Source of the DNA: an uncultured Clostridia bacterium
Lineage (GTDB): Bacteria; Bacillota; Clostridia; Oscillospirales; Ruminococcaceae
Direction: 5' to 3'
Length of the DNA stretch: 64,000 nucleotides
Assembly: GCA_947629785.1 (NCBI GenBank)
Contig: CANRFB010000002.1
Location: forward strand, 94,455 to 158,454
Shown here: piece after piece, positions 1 through 8,612 of the stretch
How the letters are laid out: the number at the start of each line of letters is the position of its first letter
Numbering within the stretch: the stretch's first letter is position 1
Notes under the pieces: model-generated
Database searches by the model: none
Told to the model about the DNA's origin: nothing
Seen by the model: the letters and a program-made list of their open reading frames with translations, nothing else
Translations under genes and position numbers: made by a program

Positions 1-717
1 AAGTGCGTCAACATAGCTTGCATATTCGTCCTCGATAGTGTCAAAGCTTTCACCGCCTTTGAGTCTTTCGATGTACTCGTCAGCCATTTTCTTTACGTAC
101 TCTTTGTCCTCGGATTTGAGAACGTTGCCCTCCGCGTCTTTCAGGGTCATTTCAATATACTTTATGCGGGCATAATTTTCGGTAAGGTAGTTCTTTATGT
201 CCTCCTCGGGAACTTCCTTTTCGCCGCCCGTGCCGTAGTAATAGTCAAAAACGGCGGACTCCTTGCGGGTATTGATACCGGCGTCAACATATGACTGTTC
301 GCTTATGCCGTAGCCCTCATACTGTTCGCCGATGTATTCCCACCACTGTTCCGCGGTGGAAGCGACGATCTTGTCCTCGTTATTCCGGAACGAAAGTCCC
401 AGTTCATTGAATTTTGTTTCATAAGCGGCATATTTTTTCATGCTTTCTATAGCCTTGTCGTTTACCCATTCGGTGACGGGCTTGTCCTCAATGGAAAGAT
501 CCAGTATCTTGGACATATCGTCTTCCTCTCCCAGCTGATCCGAAAGCTGAGAATACGCTTCGGAAAGAGCGTTTGACTGGTAAAGAATGAATATTCCGGC
601 AGGAATTTCCACGCCGTCAATTACCGCACCCTGAACGGTATCCTTTCCGCAGGAAGCAAGGGATAAGGTCATTAACAAAGCGGCAGAAGCAGCCGCGGTT
701 CTTTTGAATAAAGACAT
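1..717 (-). CDS. Foldase/peptidyl-prolyl isomerase-like lipoprotein, partial (C-terminus outside window)
   Basis: Not in the ORF track because the frame runs off the left edge. Reading the minus strand from ATG at 717 gives a lipoprotein signal (MSLFKRTAAASAALLMTLSLASC) with a lipobox LASC, so the mature protein should be anchored to the outer face of the membrane. The next 215 residues are charged and mostly helical, with phrases such as EVPEEDIKNYLTENYARIKYIEMTL. These resemble the N-terminal SurA/PrsA-type chaperone domain that precedes a parvulin domain. The parvulin part would lie beyond the window, so the isomerase call is inference. The start is fixed by GGAGG ten bases upstream and by a strong promoter behind it. 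An alternative is a generic Clostridial lipoprotein of unknown role. Confidence 0.7.
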   Translation of the reverse strand, partial: MSLFKRTAAASAALLMTLSLASCGKDTVQGAVIDGVEIPAGIFILYQSNALSEAYSQLSDQLGEEDDMSKILDLSIEDKPVTEWVNDKAIESMKKYAAYETKFNELGLSFRNNEDKIVASTAEQWWEYIGEQYEGYGISEQSYVDAGINTRKESAVFDYYYGTGGEKEVPEEDIKNYLTENYARIKYIEMTLKDAEGNVLKSEDKEYVKKMADEYIERLKGGESFDTIEDEYASYVDAL

Positions 718-752
718 TGTCTTGTAACCTCCGTAAAAATCAAATACAATAT

Positions 753-781
753 ATTATACCACACTTTCACGTGGTTGTCCA
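753..781 (-). promoter_or_regulatory. Sigma-A promoter of the foldase-like lipoprotein
   Basis: On the minus strand TGGACA is followed by 17 bases and TATAAT. It lies about 35 bases upstream of the lipoprotein start codon at 717. Confidence 0.75.
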
Positions 782-925
782 GTATTTTTAAAAATGTTTT
801 TTAAATTTACTGAAAAATACACCACGGTAATTCAATGAGTTAAAAAATATTTAATAATTTATTGTTTTTAAATGACAAAAGCACAAAATTTGCTACAATA
901 GAAATAACTTCTTAGTTATTCTATG

Positions 926-1534
926 AACGAGGGGAAGCACCAAAAAGGGAAGGGGCAAACCAGAAACTTGATAGGGACGCGGTGGTTTTCCCCTTCCCTT
1001 TTAGGTTCTCCCCCTCGTGGCTCCCTCTCTCCTTAATCCTATCCCCTTTCGCCCAAGCTACCAAGAGTCTAACCTAAAAAATCGGGCTTATATGTTATTG
1101 CAAACTTTATAGAACTTTGCGAATTTATTCGAGCAAAACTTGAATAGTCCGTTCTGATATATAGAGTTGAACCATCACAACCGGGTTTGTAAAGTACATT
1201 TTACGCTTTGAGTTCAATGTATGACTTTGTTAAGTCTGTCAAAATTTAAGCGTTTAGAGGACTTTACGAAGTCTTACGTGCGTTGCGTACAAAACTTAAA
1301 TTGTCCGTTCTATAAAAGAAAATTCGAGGAAATACCGCAAAGTTTGTAAAGCAAATCATAAAATTTATGATACTTTGTTTATATGTAAATCCTTACGAGC
1401 TTGGGCGAAAGGGGTTAGGATAGAGGAAAAAGGGAGCGCGAGGGAAAAGACCTTAAAGGGAAGGGGGAAAACCACCGCGTTCCTACCGTTTCGTTGGTTT
1501 CCCCCTTCCCTTTTGGGTCTTGTCCCTCGTACGT
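926..1534. repeat. Large inverted-arm element (two self-folding ~130 bp arms around an AT-rich core)
   Basis: The left arm (about 928-1059) and the reverse complement of the right arm (about 1398-1532) align along their whole length at roughly four matches in five. Shared blocks include GACGCGGTGGTTTTCCCC and CCCCTTTCGCCCAAGCT. Each arm is also a hairpin on its own: AAAAGGGAAGGGG pairs with CCCCTTCCCTTTT, closed by AAACCA/TGGTTT around a 20-base loop. The central 340 bases are AT-rich, contain no ORF over 60 codons, and hold two direct copies of a 25-base sequence (near 1134 and 1290; ACTTRAATWGTCCGTTCT). This could be a MITE-like transposon remnant or a large structured RNA. The sequence alone does not decide. 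Confidence 0.8.
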
Positions 1535-1637
1535 CGAATAAATAATAAGATTTTTACTATTTAATCAACTTATTCGTAAAATTAAATTCATAATTTGTTT
1601 ACTCATTAAAATACCGTGAAAAATACACAGAAAACTC

Positions 1638-1666
1638 TTGAATGAACTTTCTTTTTGTGTTATAAT
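1638..1666 (+). promoter_or_regulatory. Sigma-A promoter of the rpiB operon
   Basis: TTGAAT, 17 bases, TATAAT, about 33 bases before the rpiB start codon. It is the only good promoter seen ahead of the five-gene cluster. Confidence 0.8.
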
Positions 1667-1699
1667 ACTAATGTATTTATTTTTTTCGGAGGTCTTGTT

Positions 1700-2140
1700 A
1701 TGATTTCTATCGGAAGCGACCATGCGGGTTATCAGCTTAAAAAAGAAATTATCGCGTGGTTTAAGGAAAATAATATCCCATATATGGAATTCGGCTGCAT
1801 GAACGGCGAAAGCTGCGACTATCCCTTAGTCGCTCAGGAAGTCTGCCGTCGGGTAACTGCGGATAATTCCGAACTTGCCATACTTGTCTGCGGAACGGGC
1901 ATAGGCATTTCCATAGCCGCGAACAAAATAAAAGGCATACGCGCCGCAGTCTGCACCGATACATACACTGCAAAATATACAAGGCTTCACAATAACGCCA
2001 ATGTCCTCTGTCTCGGCGGAAGAGTTACCGGAACAGGCGTTGCCCTTGAAATTGTGGAAACTTTCCTGAATACCCCATTCGAGGGCGGACGCCACCAGCG
2101 CAGAGTGGATCAGATAACGGCTATCGAAAACAACAACTGA
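1700..2140 (+). CDS. rpiB: Ribose-5-phosphate isomerase B
   Basis: Interconverts ribose 5-phosphate and ribulose 5-phosphate in the non-oxidative pentose phosphate pathway, cytoplasmic. The 146-residue product has the family length. It opens with the SDHAGY phosphate-binding segment and carries [13 protein letters not shown] with the catalytic cysteine. Near the C-terminus it has the R[13 protein letters not shown] stretch. The track ORF begins at 1655, but GGAGG at 1688-1692 and homology place the start at the ATG at 1700. The upstream frame overlaps the promoter. It is the first gene of a tight cluster with upp, glmS, a glycosyltransferase and ppa, which links pentose phosphate, nucleotide salvage and cell-envelope precursor supply. 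RpiB/LacAB-type sugar isomerases share the fold, but no tagatose context is present. Confidence 0.95.
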   Translation: MISIGSDHAGYQLKKEIIAWFKENNIPYMEFGCMNGESCDYPLVAQEVCRRVTADNSELAILVCGTGIGISIAANKIKGIRAAVCTDTYTAKYTRLHNNANVLCLGGRVTGTGVALEIVETFLNTPFEGGRHQRRVDQITAIENNN

Positions 2141-2154
2141 AAGGATCAATCGCT

Positions 2155-2793
2155 ATGGAATTCATGAACAACGTAACTATTCTGGAACACCCATTGGTAC
2201 AGCATAAAATTTCACTTATGCGGGACATAAACACCGGCGCAAAGGAGTTCAGGGAGCTTGTTTCCGAAACGGCTATGCTGATGTGCTATGAAGCTACGCG
2301 GGATCTTCCCCTTAAAACCGTGGAAGTCCAGACTCCCCTTGCAATCGCAAAAACGAAAGTCATTTCCGGCAGGAAATTAGCGTTCGTGCCCATTCTCAGA
2401 GCGGGTCTCGGAATGGTTGACGGCGCGGTGAAACTTGTCCCTGCCGCGAAAATCGGGCATATAGGGATCTTCCGCGACCCCGAAACCAAAAACGCCGTGG
2501 ATTACTACTGCAAACTTCCCTTTGATATTGCGGAAAGAGACGTTATCGTTACCGACGTTATGCTCGCAACCGGCGGAACGGTGGTAAAGACCGTGGAAAT
2601 TCTCAAAAAAGCAGGAGTAAAGAATTTAAAAGTAATGTGTATAATAGCCTGCCCCGAGGGAATAGAAGCCGTTCACAAAGTTTACCCCGATGTGGAAATT
2701 TACTGCGGCGCCGTTGACGAGGGTCTGGACGAAAAACTTTATATCGTTCCCGGAATGGGCGACGCCGGCGACAGAATTTTCGGCACAAAATAA
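2155..2793 (+). CDS. upp: Uracil phosphoribosyltransferase
   Basis: Makes UMP from uracil and PRPP, the pyrimidine salvage step. The 212-residue length and the whole sequence fit the Upp family. The PRPP-binding loop reads [13 protein letters not shown] (usually DPMLATGGS), and the C-terminal uracil-binding region contains [22 protein letters not shown]. The start at 2155 has AAAGGA upstream; an ATG three codons later is possible. It follows rpiB by 14 bases and precedes glmS by 23, so it is very likely co-transcribed with both. The Val in place of Pro in the PRPP loop is a mild departure. Confidence 0.95.
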   Translation: MEFMNNVTILEHPLVQHKISLMRDINTGAKEFRELVSETAMLMCYEATRDLPLKTVEVQTPLAIAKTKVISGRKLAFVPILRAGLGMVDGAVKLVPAAKIGHIGIFRDPETKNAVDYYCKLPFDIAERDVIVTDVMLATGGTVVKTVEILKKAGVKNLKVMCIIACPEGIEAVHKVYPDVEIYCGAVDEGLDEKLYIVPGMGDAGDRIFGTK

Positions 2794-2816
2794 ATTATTA
2801 AAGGAGAACATTTATC

Positions 2817-4640
2817 ATGTGCGGTATTGTAGGATTTATAGGCAAAAGAGCCTGCACGGACGTGCTTATAGACGCTTTGAAAAGGCTTGAATACAGAGGC
2901 TATGACTCCGCGGGGATAGCCATTTTCGAGGACGATAAGATAAAGACCGTCAAGGCAAAAGGAAAGATAAAAGAGGGCTTGGTGGAAAAACTGAAAAGCG
3001 AGCCGATATTCACCGCCGTATGCGGTATCGGACACACGCGCTGGGCTACCCACGGCGAACCCTCGGACGTAAATTCCCACCCTATCGGAAACGGCAGAGT
3101 CTCCATTGTACACAACGGAATTATTGAAAATTACCGCGAAATAAAAAGCTTTCTCATCGGCAAAGGCTACGGTTTTGAAAGCGAGACCGACACCGAGACC
3201 GTTGCGAAACTTCTTGACTATTACTACGAGGGCGACCCCATTGAAGCCATTGAAAAAGCCGTCGGCGTGATTCAGGGCGCGTATGCTCTGGGAATAATTT
3301 TCAGGGAACACAAAAACAAGATATTCGCCGTCCGCAAGGACAGCCCGCTGATTGTGGGAAAAGGCAAGGGCGAAAGCTTTATTGCTTCCGACATAACGGC
3401 TATTATCGAATACACAAGGGAATATTACTGCCTTGAACGGGGCGAAATTGCTACTCTTGACGAGAACGGCATACACTTCACCGACCTGCACGGCGAAGCT
3501 ATTGAAAAGGAACTTTTCACGGCGGACTGGGACGTAGAATCGGCGCAGAAAGGCGGTTACGAGCATTTCATGCTGAAAGAGATCCACGAACAGCCCGACG
3601 CGGTAAGAAATACCATTTCCCCGAGAATAAAGGACGGTCTGCCCGATTTCGGCGAATGCGGACTTACCGCCGAAAAACTCCGTGCTTACAAGCATATTTT
3701 CATAGTGGGCTGCGGTTCTGCCATGCATTCGGGAATGGTGGGCAAATACCTTATTGAAGATCTGGCGCGGACTCCCGTCATAGTGGATATTGCTTCAGAA
3801 TTCAGATACAGGAACCCCCTTGTTTCTGACGGCGACCTTGTGGTAATAGTTTCCCAGTCGGGAGAAACAGCCGACACTCTCGAAGCGCTGAAACTTTCCA
3901 AGGCGAAAGGCGCGGACACTCTTGCGGTGGTAAACGTTGTAGGTTCGTCAATTGCCCGTGAAGCGGATATGGTAATTTACACAAACGCGGGACCTGAAAT
4001 TTCCGTATGCTCCACAAAGGCGTATGCTGTTCAGGTGGCGTTCATGTACCTGCTTGCTTTTGAAGTCGCTTACGCCCGCGGACGTATAGACGAAGCCCGC
4101 TGCAAGGAACTTGTAAACGGACTTACGGAAGTTCCCGAAAAGATTCAGGAATGTCTCAATGACCTTTCAATTTACCAGTATGTGGCTTCTAAAATTTTCA
4201 ATGCCGACAGTCTGCTTTACATCGGACGCGGACTTGACAACGCTCTCAGTATGGAAGGTTCTCTTAAATTAAAGGAAATTTCTTACATACACAGTGAATC
4301 ATACGCGGCGGGCGAACTGAAACACGGAACCATTTCGCTTATTGAGGACGGCACGCCTGTAATTGCGGTAATGACCCAGAGTTCGCTGTTTGAAAAAATG
4401 CTTTCAAACGTCCGCACCGTAAAAAGCCGCGGGGCGAAAGTGGTTGCAATCTGCCGCGCCGCTGAAAATCTTGACGCCGACTGTGCAGACTATAAAGTAG
4501 GGCTTCCGGAAGCGGACGATTTGTTCCTGCCCCTTATCTCAACGGTGGCAATGCAGCTTATTGCTTACTACACGGCTGTTCAGAGGGGCTGTGACGTTGA
4601 CAAGCCGAGGAATCTTGCAAAATCCGTAACGGTCGAATAA
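2817..4640 (+). CDS. glmS: Glutamine--fructose-6-phosphate aminotransferase (isomerizing)
   Basis: Converts fructose 6-phosphate and glutamine to glucosamine 6-phosphate, the committed step to UDP-GlcNAc and peptidoglycan. The 607-residue protein starts MCGIVGFIG, so Cys2 is available as the N-terminal amidotransferase nucleophile. The glutaminase domain (about 1-240) contains HTRWATHGEPSDVNSHP. Two SIS sugar-isomerase domains follow, with the phosphate loops GCGSAMHSG and SQSGETADT. The C-terminus ends with the typical KPRNLAKSVTVE. RBS AAAGGAG. Only 23 bases separate it from upp, leaving no room for the glmS ribozyme that controls this gene in many Firmicutes. Control here therefore probably comes from the shared operon promoter. 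Confidence 0.97.
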   Translation: MCGIVGFIGKRACTDVLIDALKRLEYRGYDSAGIAIFEDDKIKTVKAKGKIKEGLVEKLKSEPIFTAVCGIGHTRWATHGEPSDVNSHPIGNGRVSIVHNGIIENYREIKSFLIGKGYGFESETDTETVAKLLDYYYEGDPIEAIEKAVGVIQGAYALGIIFREHKNKIFAVRKDSPLIVGKGKGESFIASDITAIIEYTREYYCLERGEIATLDENGIHFTDLHGEAIEKELFTADWDVESAQKGGYEHFMLKEIHEQPDAVRNTISPRIKDGLPDFGECGLTAEKLRAYKHIFIVGCGSAMHSGMVGKYLIEDLARTPVIVDIASEFRYRNPLVSDGDLVVIVSQSGETADTLEALKLSKAKGADTLAVVNVVGSSIAREADMVIYTNAGPEISVCSTKAYAVQVAFMYLLAFEVAYARGRIDEARCKELVNGLTEVPEKIQECLNDLSIYQYVASKIFNADSLLYIGRGLDNALSMEGSLKLKEISYIHSESYAAGELKHGTISLIEDGTPVIAVMTQSSLFEKMLSNVRTVKSRGAKVVAICRAAENLDADCADYKVGLPEADDLFLPLISTVAMQLIAYYTAVQRGCDVDKPRNLAKSVTVE

Positions 4641-4664
4641 AATTTGTGTGGTGAACCAAAAGGA

Positions 4665-5612
4665 ATGGAAAAAGAGCTTATCTCGCTGATAGTTCCCTGT
4701 TACAATGAGGAAGAAGTGCTTCCGCTTTTCCGTGACGAGATACTTCGCGTCACGGGGAAAATGAAAAGCCGCTTCCCGCATCTTGAATTTGAATTCCTGT
4801 TTATAAATGACGGTTCGCGGGACAGGACTCTTGACATTCTGCGGGAATATTCCCTTGCGGACAGTCGTTTCAGGTACATTTCTTTCAGCAGGAATTTCGG
4901 GAAAGAAGCGGGAATGTTCGCAGGGCTTGAAAACTGCAAAGGCGATTACGCGGTAATTCTCGACGCGGACTTACAGCACCCTCCGAAACTTATCCCGCAG
5001 ATGTACGAATATGTCAGAAGCGGCGAATTCGACTGCGCGGGCACAAGGCGGGTTTCGCGGAAAGGTGAGCCGAAACTGCTTTCCTTCTTTTCGGAAAGCT
5101 TCTACAAGGTAATAAATAAAATTTCCCAGACATATATAATCAACGGGGCGCAGGACTTCCGTTTCATGACAAGGCAGATGGTGGACGCCATTCTGTCAAT
5201 GCGTGAATACAGCCGCTTTTCCAAGGGAATTTTCAGCTGGGTAGGGTTCCGCACAAAATTCATCGAAATCGAGAACACCGAGCGCGCTGCGGGAAAGACC
5301 ACATGGAATTTCTGGAAACTGCTTAAATACTCATTTGAGGGGATATTTGCGTTTTCAACATTTCCGCTGTCGCTGGCGGTAATTTTCGCGGTAATATCGT
5401 TTATTGCGGCGATCGTCCTGCTGATATTTGCAATAATAAAGACATCGGAAATGCTTGGGATAATGTGTCTGATATGCTTTATAGGCGGAATACAGCTATT
5501 CTGCCTTGGGACATTGGGGCAATATATAGCAAAGGCGTATCTTGAAGTCAAGAAACGCCCCATATATATTATAGGTGAGACCGAAGAAATTTATAAAAAA
5601 AGGAAGGAATAA
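4665..5612 (+). CDS. Family 2 glycosyltransferase, GtrB/DPM1-like, membrane-anchored
   Basis: Predicted to transfer a sugar from a nucleotide donor to a polyprenyl phosphate at the inner face of the membrane, as in the GtrB/ArnC/dolichol-phosphate-mannose synthase group. The 315-residue protein has a GT-A domain with LIVPCYNEEEVLP at the start and the metal-binding DADLQHPP. It continues with TRRVSRKGEPKLLSFFSESFYK, and two hydrophobic segments lie near residues 225-295. The track start at 4644 is a TTG; GGTGA ten bases before the ATG at 4665 favours the shorter form. It lies between glmS and ppa, four bases before ppa. Both glycosyl donors and pyrophosphate are relevant to envelope synthesis. 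The sugar and acceptor cannot be read from sequence. Confidence 0.85.
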   Translation: MEKELISLIVPCYNEEEVLPLFRDEILRVTGKMKSRFPHLEFEFLFINDGSRDRTLDILREYSLADSRFRYISFSRNFGKEAGMFAGLENCKGDYAVILDADLQHPPKLIPQMYEYVRSGEFDCAGTRRVSRKGEPKLLSFFSESFYKVINKISQTYIINGAQDFRFMTRQMVDAILSMREYSRFSKGIFSWVGFRTKFIEIENTERAAGKTTWNFWKLLKYSFEGIFAFSTFPLSLAVIFAVISFIAAIVLLIFAIIKTSEMLGIMCLICFIGGIQLFCLGTLGQYIAKAYLEVKKRPIYIIGETEEIYKKRKE

Positions 5613-5616
5613 AACC

Positions 5617-6165
5617 ATGAACATCTGGCATGATATTTCACCGAACCGCATTACAAAGGACAACTTTTTTGCCGTTATCGAAATTGAAAAGGGCAGCAAA
5701 ATGAAGTACGAGCTTGACAAGAAAACAGGATTCCTTATGCTTGACAGAGTTCTGTACACGTCCACCCACTATCCCGCGAACTACGGGTTCATTCCGAGGA
5801 CATATGCCGAGGACGGTGACCCGCTGGACGTTCTGGTGTTATGTTCGGAGTCCATACGCTCACTTGCTCTTGTAAAATGCTATCCTATAGGGGTAATTTC
5901 CATGCTGGACAACGGTGCGCGGGACGATAAAATTATCGCGATACCTTTCAACGATCCAACATACAACACATACACCGATGTGAGCGAACTGCCCAAGCAC
6001 ATATTTGATGAAATGTCCCACTTCTTTGCGGTTTACAAGTCCTTGGAGGGAAAAGAGACTGTCATTGATGAAATGAAAGGCAGAGAGGAAGCTATTTCCA
6101 TTATTGAAAACTGCATAGACCGATACATAGACAGCTTCTGCAAAGCTGAAGCTTTTCAGAGTTAA
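5617..6165 (+). CDS. ppa: Inorganic pyrophosphatase, family I
   Basis: Hydrolyses pyrophosphate to two phosphates, pulling biosynthetic reactions forward; soluble. The 182-residue product has the family I pattern: EIEKGSKMKYELDKKTG, HYPANYGFIPRTYAEDGDPLDVLVL with the metal-binding aspartates, and RDDKIIAIPFNDP. The track ORF starts at 5575 inside the previous gene. AGGAAGG at 5601 and family length put the start at 5617, four bases after the glycosyltransferase stop. It is the last gene of the rpiB operon. Its C-terminus (FQS-stop) ends in CAGAGTTAAGAG, the first bases of a Family A repeat, so the repeat supplies the stop codon. Confidence 0.95.
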   Translation: MNIWHDISPNRITKDNFFAVIEIEKGSKMKYELDKKTGFLMLDRVLYTSTHYPANYGFIPRTYAEDGDPLDVLVLCSESIRSLALVKCYPIGVISMLDNGARDDKIIAIPFNDPTYNTYTDVSELPKHIFDEMSHFFAVYKSLEGKETVIDEMKGREEAISIIENCIDRYIDSFCKAEAFQS

Positions 6166-6450
6166 GAGTTAAGAGTTAAGAGTTGAGAGCAGGCTGAGCC
6201 TGCTTGCAGAGTTGAGAGTTAAGAGTTAAGAGTTGAGATACTGACGTAACTTCTCAGTTTGCTTTTTTATGAAAAGTATAGCAAGGATTTTTGAGAGAGA
6301 TTTACATTGTAGTAAACTATGATTTATTTCTGCCTTTTAGTTGTAACTTTGTTAAAATCAAACTTAAAAATTTTCACAAAAATAAATCTAAAAACAGAAC
6401 ATTTAAAAATTCTGTCAACATCTTAACTCTCAACTCTTAACTCTCAAAAC
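6160..6450. repeat. Family A repeat locus 1, with an unusual AT-rich interior
   Basis: The left end (6160-6240) is a run of GAGTTAAGAGTTAAGAG units around a GCAGGCTGAGCCTGC hairpin. The right end (6420-6448) is the inverted CTTAACTCTCAACTCTTAACTCTC. The roughly 180 bases between them are AT-rich and do not resemble the interior of the other Family A copies. No gene or clear promoter is visible inside. Confidence 0.75.
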
Positions 6451-6471
6451 TTATATATGGGAGGAATTTAT

Positions 6472-7044
6472 ATGAGAAAAAATTTAGGAGTACAGCCCGC
6501 GCTGTTCCCTATGCCTGTGGCAATAGTTGCGGCTTATGATGAAAGCGGAAATGTATGCGCCATGAACGCCGCATGGGCGCAGATATGCGACATGGACAAA
6601 ATTGCGCTTTTCATTGACGAGGAACACAAGACCACCAAAAATATCAGGCAGAGCAAGGCGTTCACTGTCAGCATTGCGGACGTTCCCAACATGGAAGCGG
6701 CGGACTTTTTCGGAATAGCCACGGGAAACAAAATGCCCGACAAGTTCGAGCGCACGGGTTATCATGCCATAAAGAGCGAGTTTGTCAACGCGCCCGTTAT
6801 TGCGGAATTCCCCGTTACCCTTGAATGTGAACTTGCGGAAATAGTAAATACTCCCAATCTTCACGCTGTTGTGGGAAAGATAATAAATGTCAGTGCCGAT
6901 GAGAATGTAGTAGGCGACAAGGACAAGATAATCCCCGAAAGAGTGAATGCGCTTATATTTGACCAGTTCCGTTCGGGATATTATTCCGTCGGAGACAAGG
7001 TCGGTCAGGCATGGAACGCAGGAAAACCCTATATGCAGAGTTAA
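6472..7044 (+). CDS. Flavin reductase-like / flavoredoxin FMN-binding protein
   Basis: The 190-residue product matches the flavin reductase-like FMN-binding fold (PF01613). It starts with NLGVQPALFPMPVAIVAAYDESGNVCAMNAAW, where the PMPVAIV segment and following turn bind FMN. The signature continues with SKAFTVSIADVPNMEAADFFGIATG and ends with QFRSGYYSVGDKVGQAW. Likely a small cytoplasmic redox protein using FMN; electron donor and acceptor are unknown. The start is fixed by GGGAGG at 6459-6464, so the ATG at 6472 is preferred over the track start at 6457. It stands alone between two Family A repeats. Its stop TAA lies inside the GAGTTAAGAG of the downstream copy. Confidence 0.85.
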   Translation: MRKNLGVQPALFPMPVAIVAAYDESGNVCAMNAAWAQICDMDKIALFIDEEHKTTKNIRQSKAFTVSIADVPNMEAADFFGIATGNKMPDKFERTGYHAIKSEFVNAPVIAEFPVTLECELAEIVNTPNLHAVVGKIINVSADENVVGDKDKIIPERVNALIFDQFRSGYYSVGDKVGQAWNAGKPYMQS

Positions 7045-7256
7045 GAGGCAGGCGTGCCTGCCTCAGAGTTGAGAGTAGAGAGTTGAGAGTTGAGATATTG
7101 CAGTAACGCATATATCCCAACTCTCAATTTTTTGTAGATTTAACTTTACTTTATCTCACGGCAGGCACACGCAGAAGATAACAAAACTTTGCCTGAATGG
7201 GTGCAGGCTCAGCCTGCCTCTCAACTCTTAAATCTTAACTCTTAAATCTCAACTCT
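7038..7256. repeat. Family A repeat locus 2 (near full-length)
   Basis: It starts CAGAGTTAAGAGGCAGGCGTGCCTGCC, holds the internal core TATTGCAGTAACGC...TTGTAGATTTAACTTTACTTTATCTCACGGCAGGC, and ends GGGTGCAGGCTCAGCCTGCCTCTCAACTCTTAA. It sits exactly between two genes and supplies stop codons on both sides: TAA of the flavin reductase gene (7042-7044) and TAA of the convergent MATE gene (7242). Confidence 0.85.
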
Positions 7257-8591
7257 TTTTCGCAGTTTTCTTATATATAAGAGGTATGCAATAACAAGCG
7301 CCGCGGCGGTGACTATCCAGCTTACGGGATAAACCATCATCAGCGAGTCAAAGGACGAATTCTCCGCGAATACCGTGTAGACCCACGCAATGCGTATCCC
7401 GCACACTCCCGCAAAAGTAAGGACTGCGGGAACAAGCGAATATCCGTATCCGCGCATTGCTCCCGACATTATTTCCATGACCGCGTTTACAAATTCCCAT
7501 GTGAGGATATATTTCAGACGCACCATGCCAAGTTCGGCAATTGCGGGGTTGTCGTTGAAAATTTTCAGCAGCGGCGTTCCGAAAAGCAGTATAATGAGCG
7601 ATGCCGCCAACGTTACTGCAACGTCAATGATAAGGCTTCTTTTTGTTATCTTCCTGCAACGTTCAAGCTGCCCCGCTCCGTAATTCTGCCCCACAAATGT
7701 TGTACAGCCCTGACCGAATGAATTTATCAGGTAGTATGCAAGAATTTCAATATTGAATGCCGCCGAGGACGCAGCCATTACTTCCGAACCCAGACTGTTC
7801 ACCGCCGACTGAATACACATATTCGACAGTGAAAATACCATGCTTTGCAGTCCCGCGGGAAGTCCTATGCGGACTATTTTTTTCAGCACATCGCCGTGTA
7901 TCTTTATGTCGGAGAGGGTTATCCGTATGGGGTATTCCCTGCGGCAAAGCAGGAAAAACAGCAGCGCGGAACTTATAAAGTTGGAAATTACCGTTGCAAG
8001 AGCAACGCCGTCCGCGTCCATTCCTACAACGCAGACAAATAACAGATTCAGCAGAACATTTGCAATTCCCGATATTACAAGGCAGAATAACGGCGTTCGG
8101 GTATCGCCCTGACTCCGGAAGATAGCAGATTCAAAATTATAAAGAAAAATTACGGGCATTCCCAGAAGATATATCCGCAGATATGCAAGTGACATGGGGA
8201 AAACTTCCTCGGGAACGCTCATAAGTTCCAGAATATCAGGCGCGTACTTTTCGCCGATGAGCGTTATAAAAATACCGCCGATTATGGAGAAAAGCACCGA
8301 CGTATGTACGCATTTTGAAACTGATTCGCTGTCGCCCTGCCCCGTAAAGTTTGAAATTACCACATTTGCGCCCAGTGCAATGCCGATAAAACCATTTACC
8401 AGCAGACCTATCACCGCACTGTTGCTTCCGACGGCAGCCATGGCGTTTTCGCCGACGAAACGTCCCACCACGGCAACGTCAGCGGCGTTGAAAAGCTGCT
8501 GCAGCATTCCTGTAAACGCTAACGGCAGGGCAAACATCAGAAGCTTTCCGCATATGCCGCCGTTAAGCATATCAATTTCGGTTCGTTTCAT
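7242..8591 (-). CDS. MATE family multidrug/metabolite efflux transporter
   Basis: A 449-residue polytopic membrane protein with about twelve hydrophobic segments. The MATE layout is clear: MLNGGICGKLLMFALPLAFTGMLQQLFNAADVAVVGRFVGENAMAAVGSNS at the start, and the repeated half with IGLPAGLQSMVFSLSNMCIQSAVNSLG. Such proteins exchange drugs or metabolites for H+ or Na+. The start at 8591 is the first ATG after an in-frame stop; AAAGGAG lies about 15 bases upstream, farther than usual. It is the last gene of a three-gene operon with the amidohydrolase and a second MATE. Its last residues (KRVEI) and stop are read from a Family A repeat, so the original C-terminus may have been altered. Confidence 0.9.
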   Translation of the reverse strand: MKRTEIDMLNGGICGKLLMFALPLAFTGMLQQLFNAADVAVVGRFVGENAMAAVGSNSAVIGLLVNGFIGIALGANVVISNFTGQGDSESVSKCVHTSVLFSIIGGIFITLIGEKYAPDILELMSVPEEVFPMSLAYLRIYLLGMPVIFLYNFESAIFRSQGDTRTPLFCLVISGIANVLLNLLFVCVVGMDADGVALATVISNFISSALLFFLLCRREYPIRITLSDIKIHGDVLKKIVRIGLPAGLQSMVFSLSNMCIQSAVNSLGSEVMAASSAAFNIEILAYYLINSFGQGCTTFVGQNYGAGQLERCRKITKRSLIIDVAVTLAASLIILLFGTPLLKIFNDNPAIAELGMVRLKYILTWEFVNAVMEIMSGAMRGYGYSLVPAVLTFAGVCGIRIAWVYTVFAENSSFDSLMMVYPVSWIVTAAALVIAYLLYIRKLRKRVEI

Positions 8592-8612
8592 AAAAGGTTA
8601 TGACAGCTCCTT

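Noticed and set aside
2794-2816. glmS ribozyme upstream of glmS
   Set aside because: Only 23 bases separate upp and glmS, which cannot hold the ribozyme.
6160-6240. Possible CRISPR-like or tandem array of GAGTTAAGAGTTGAGAG
   Set aside because: No regular unique spacers; the units are adjacent and belong to the dispersed Family A repeat.
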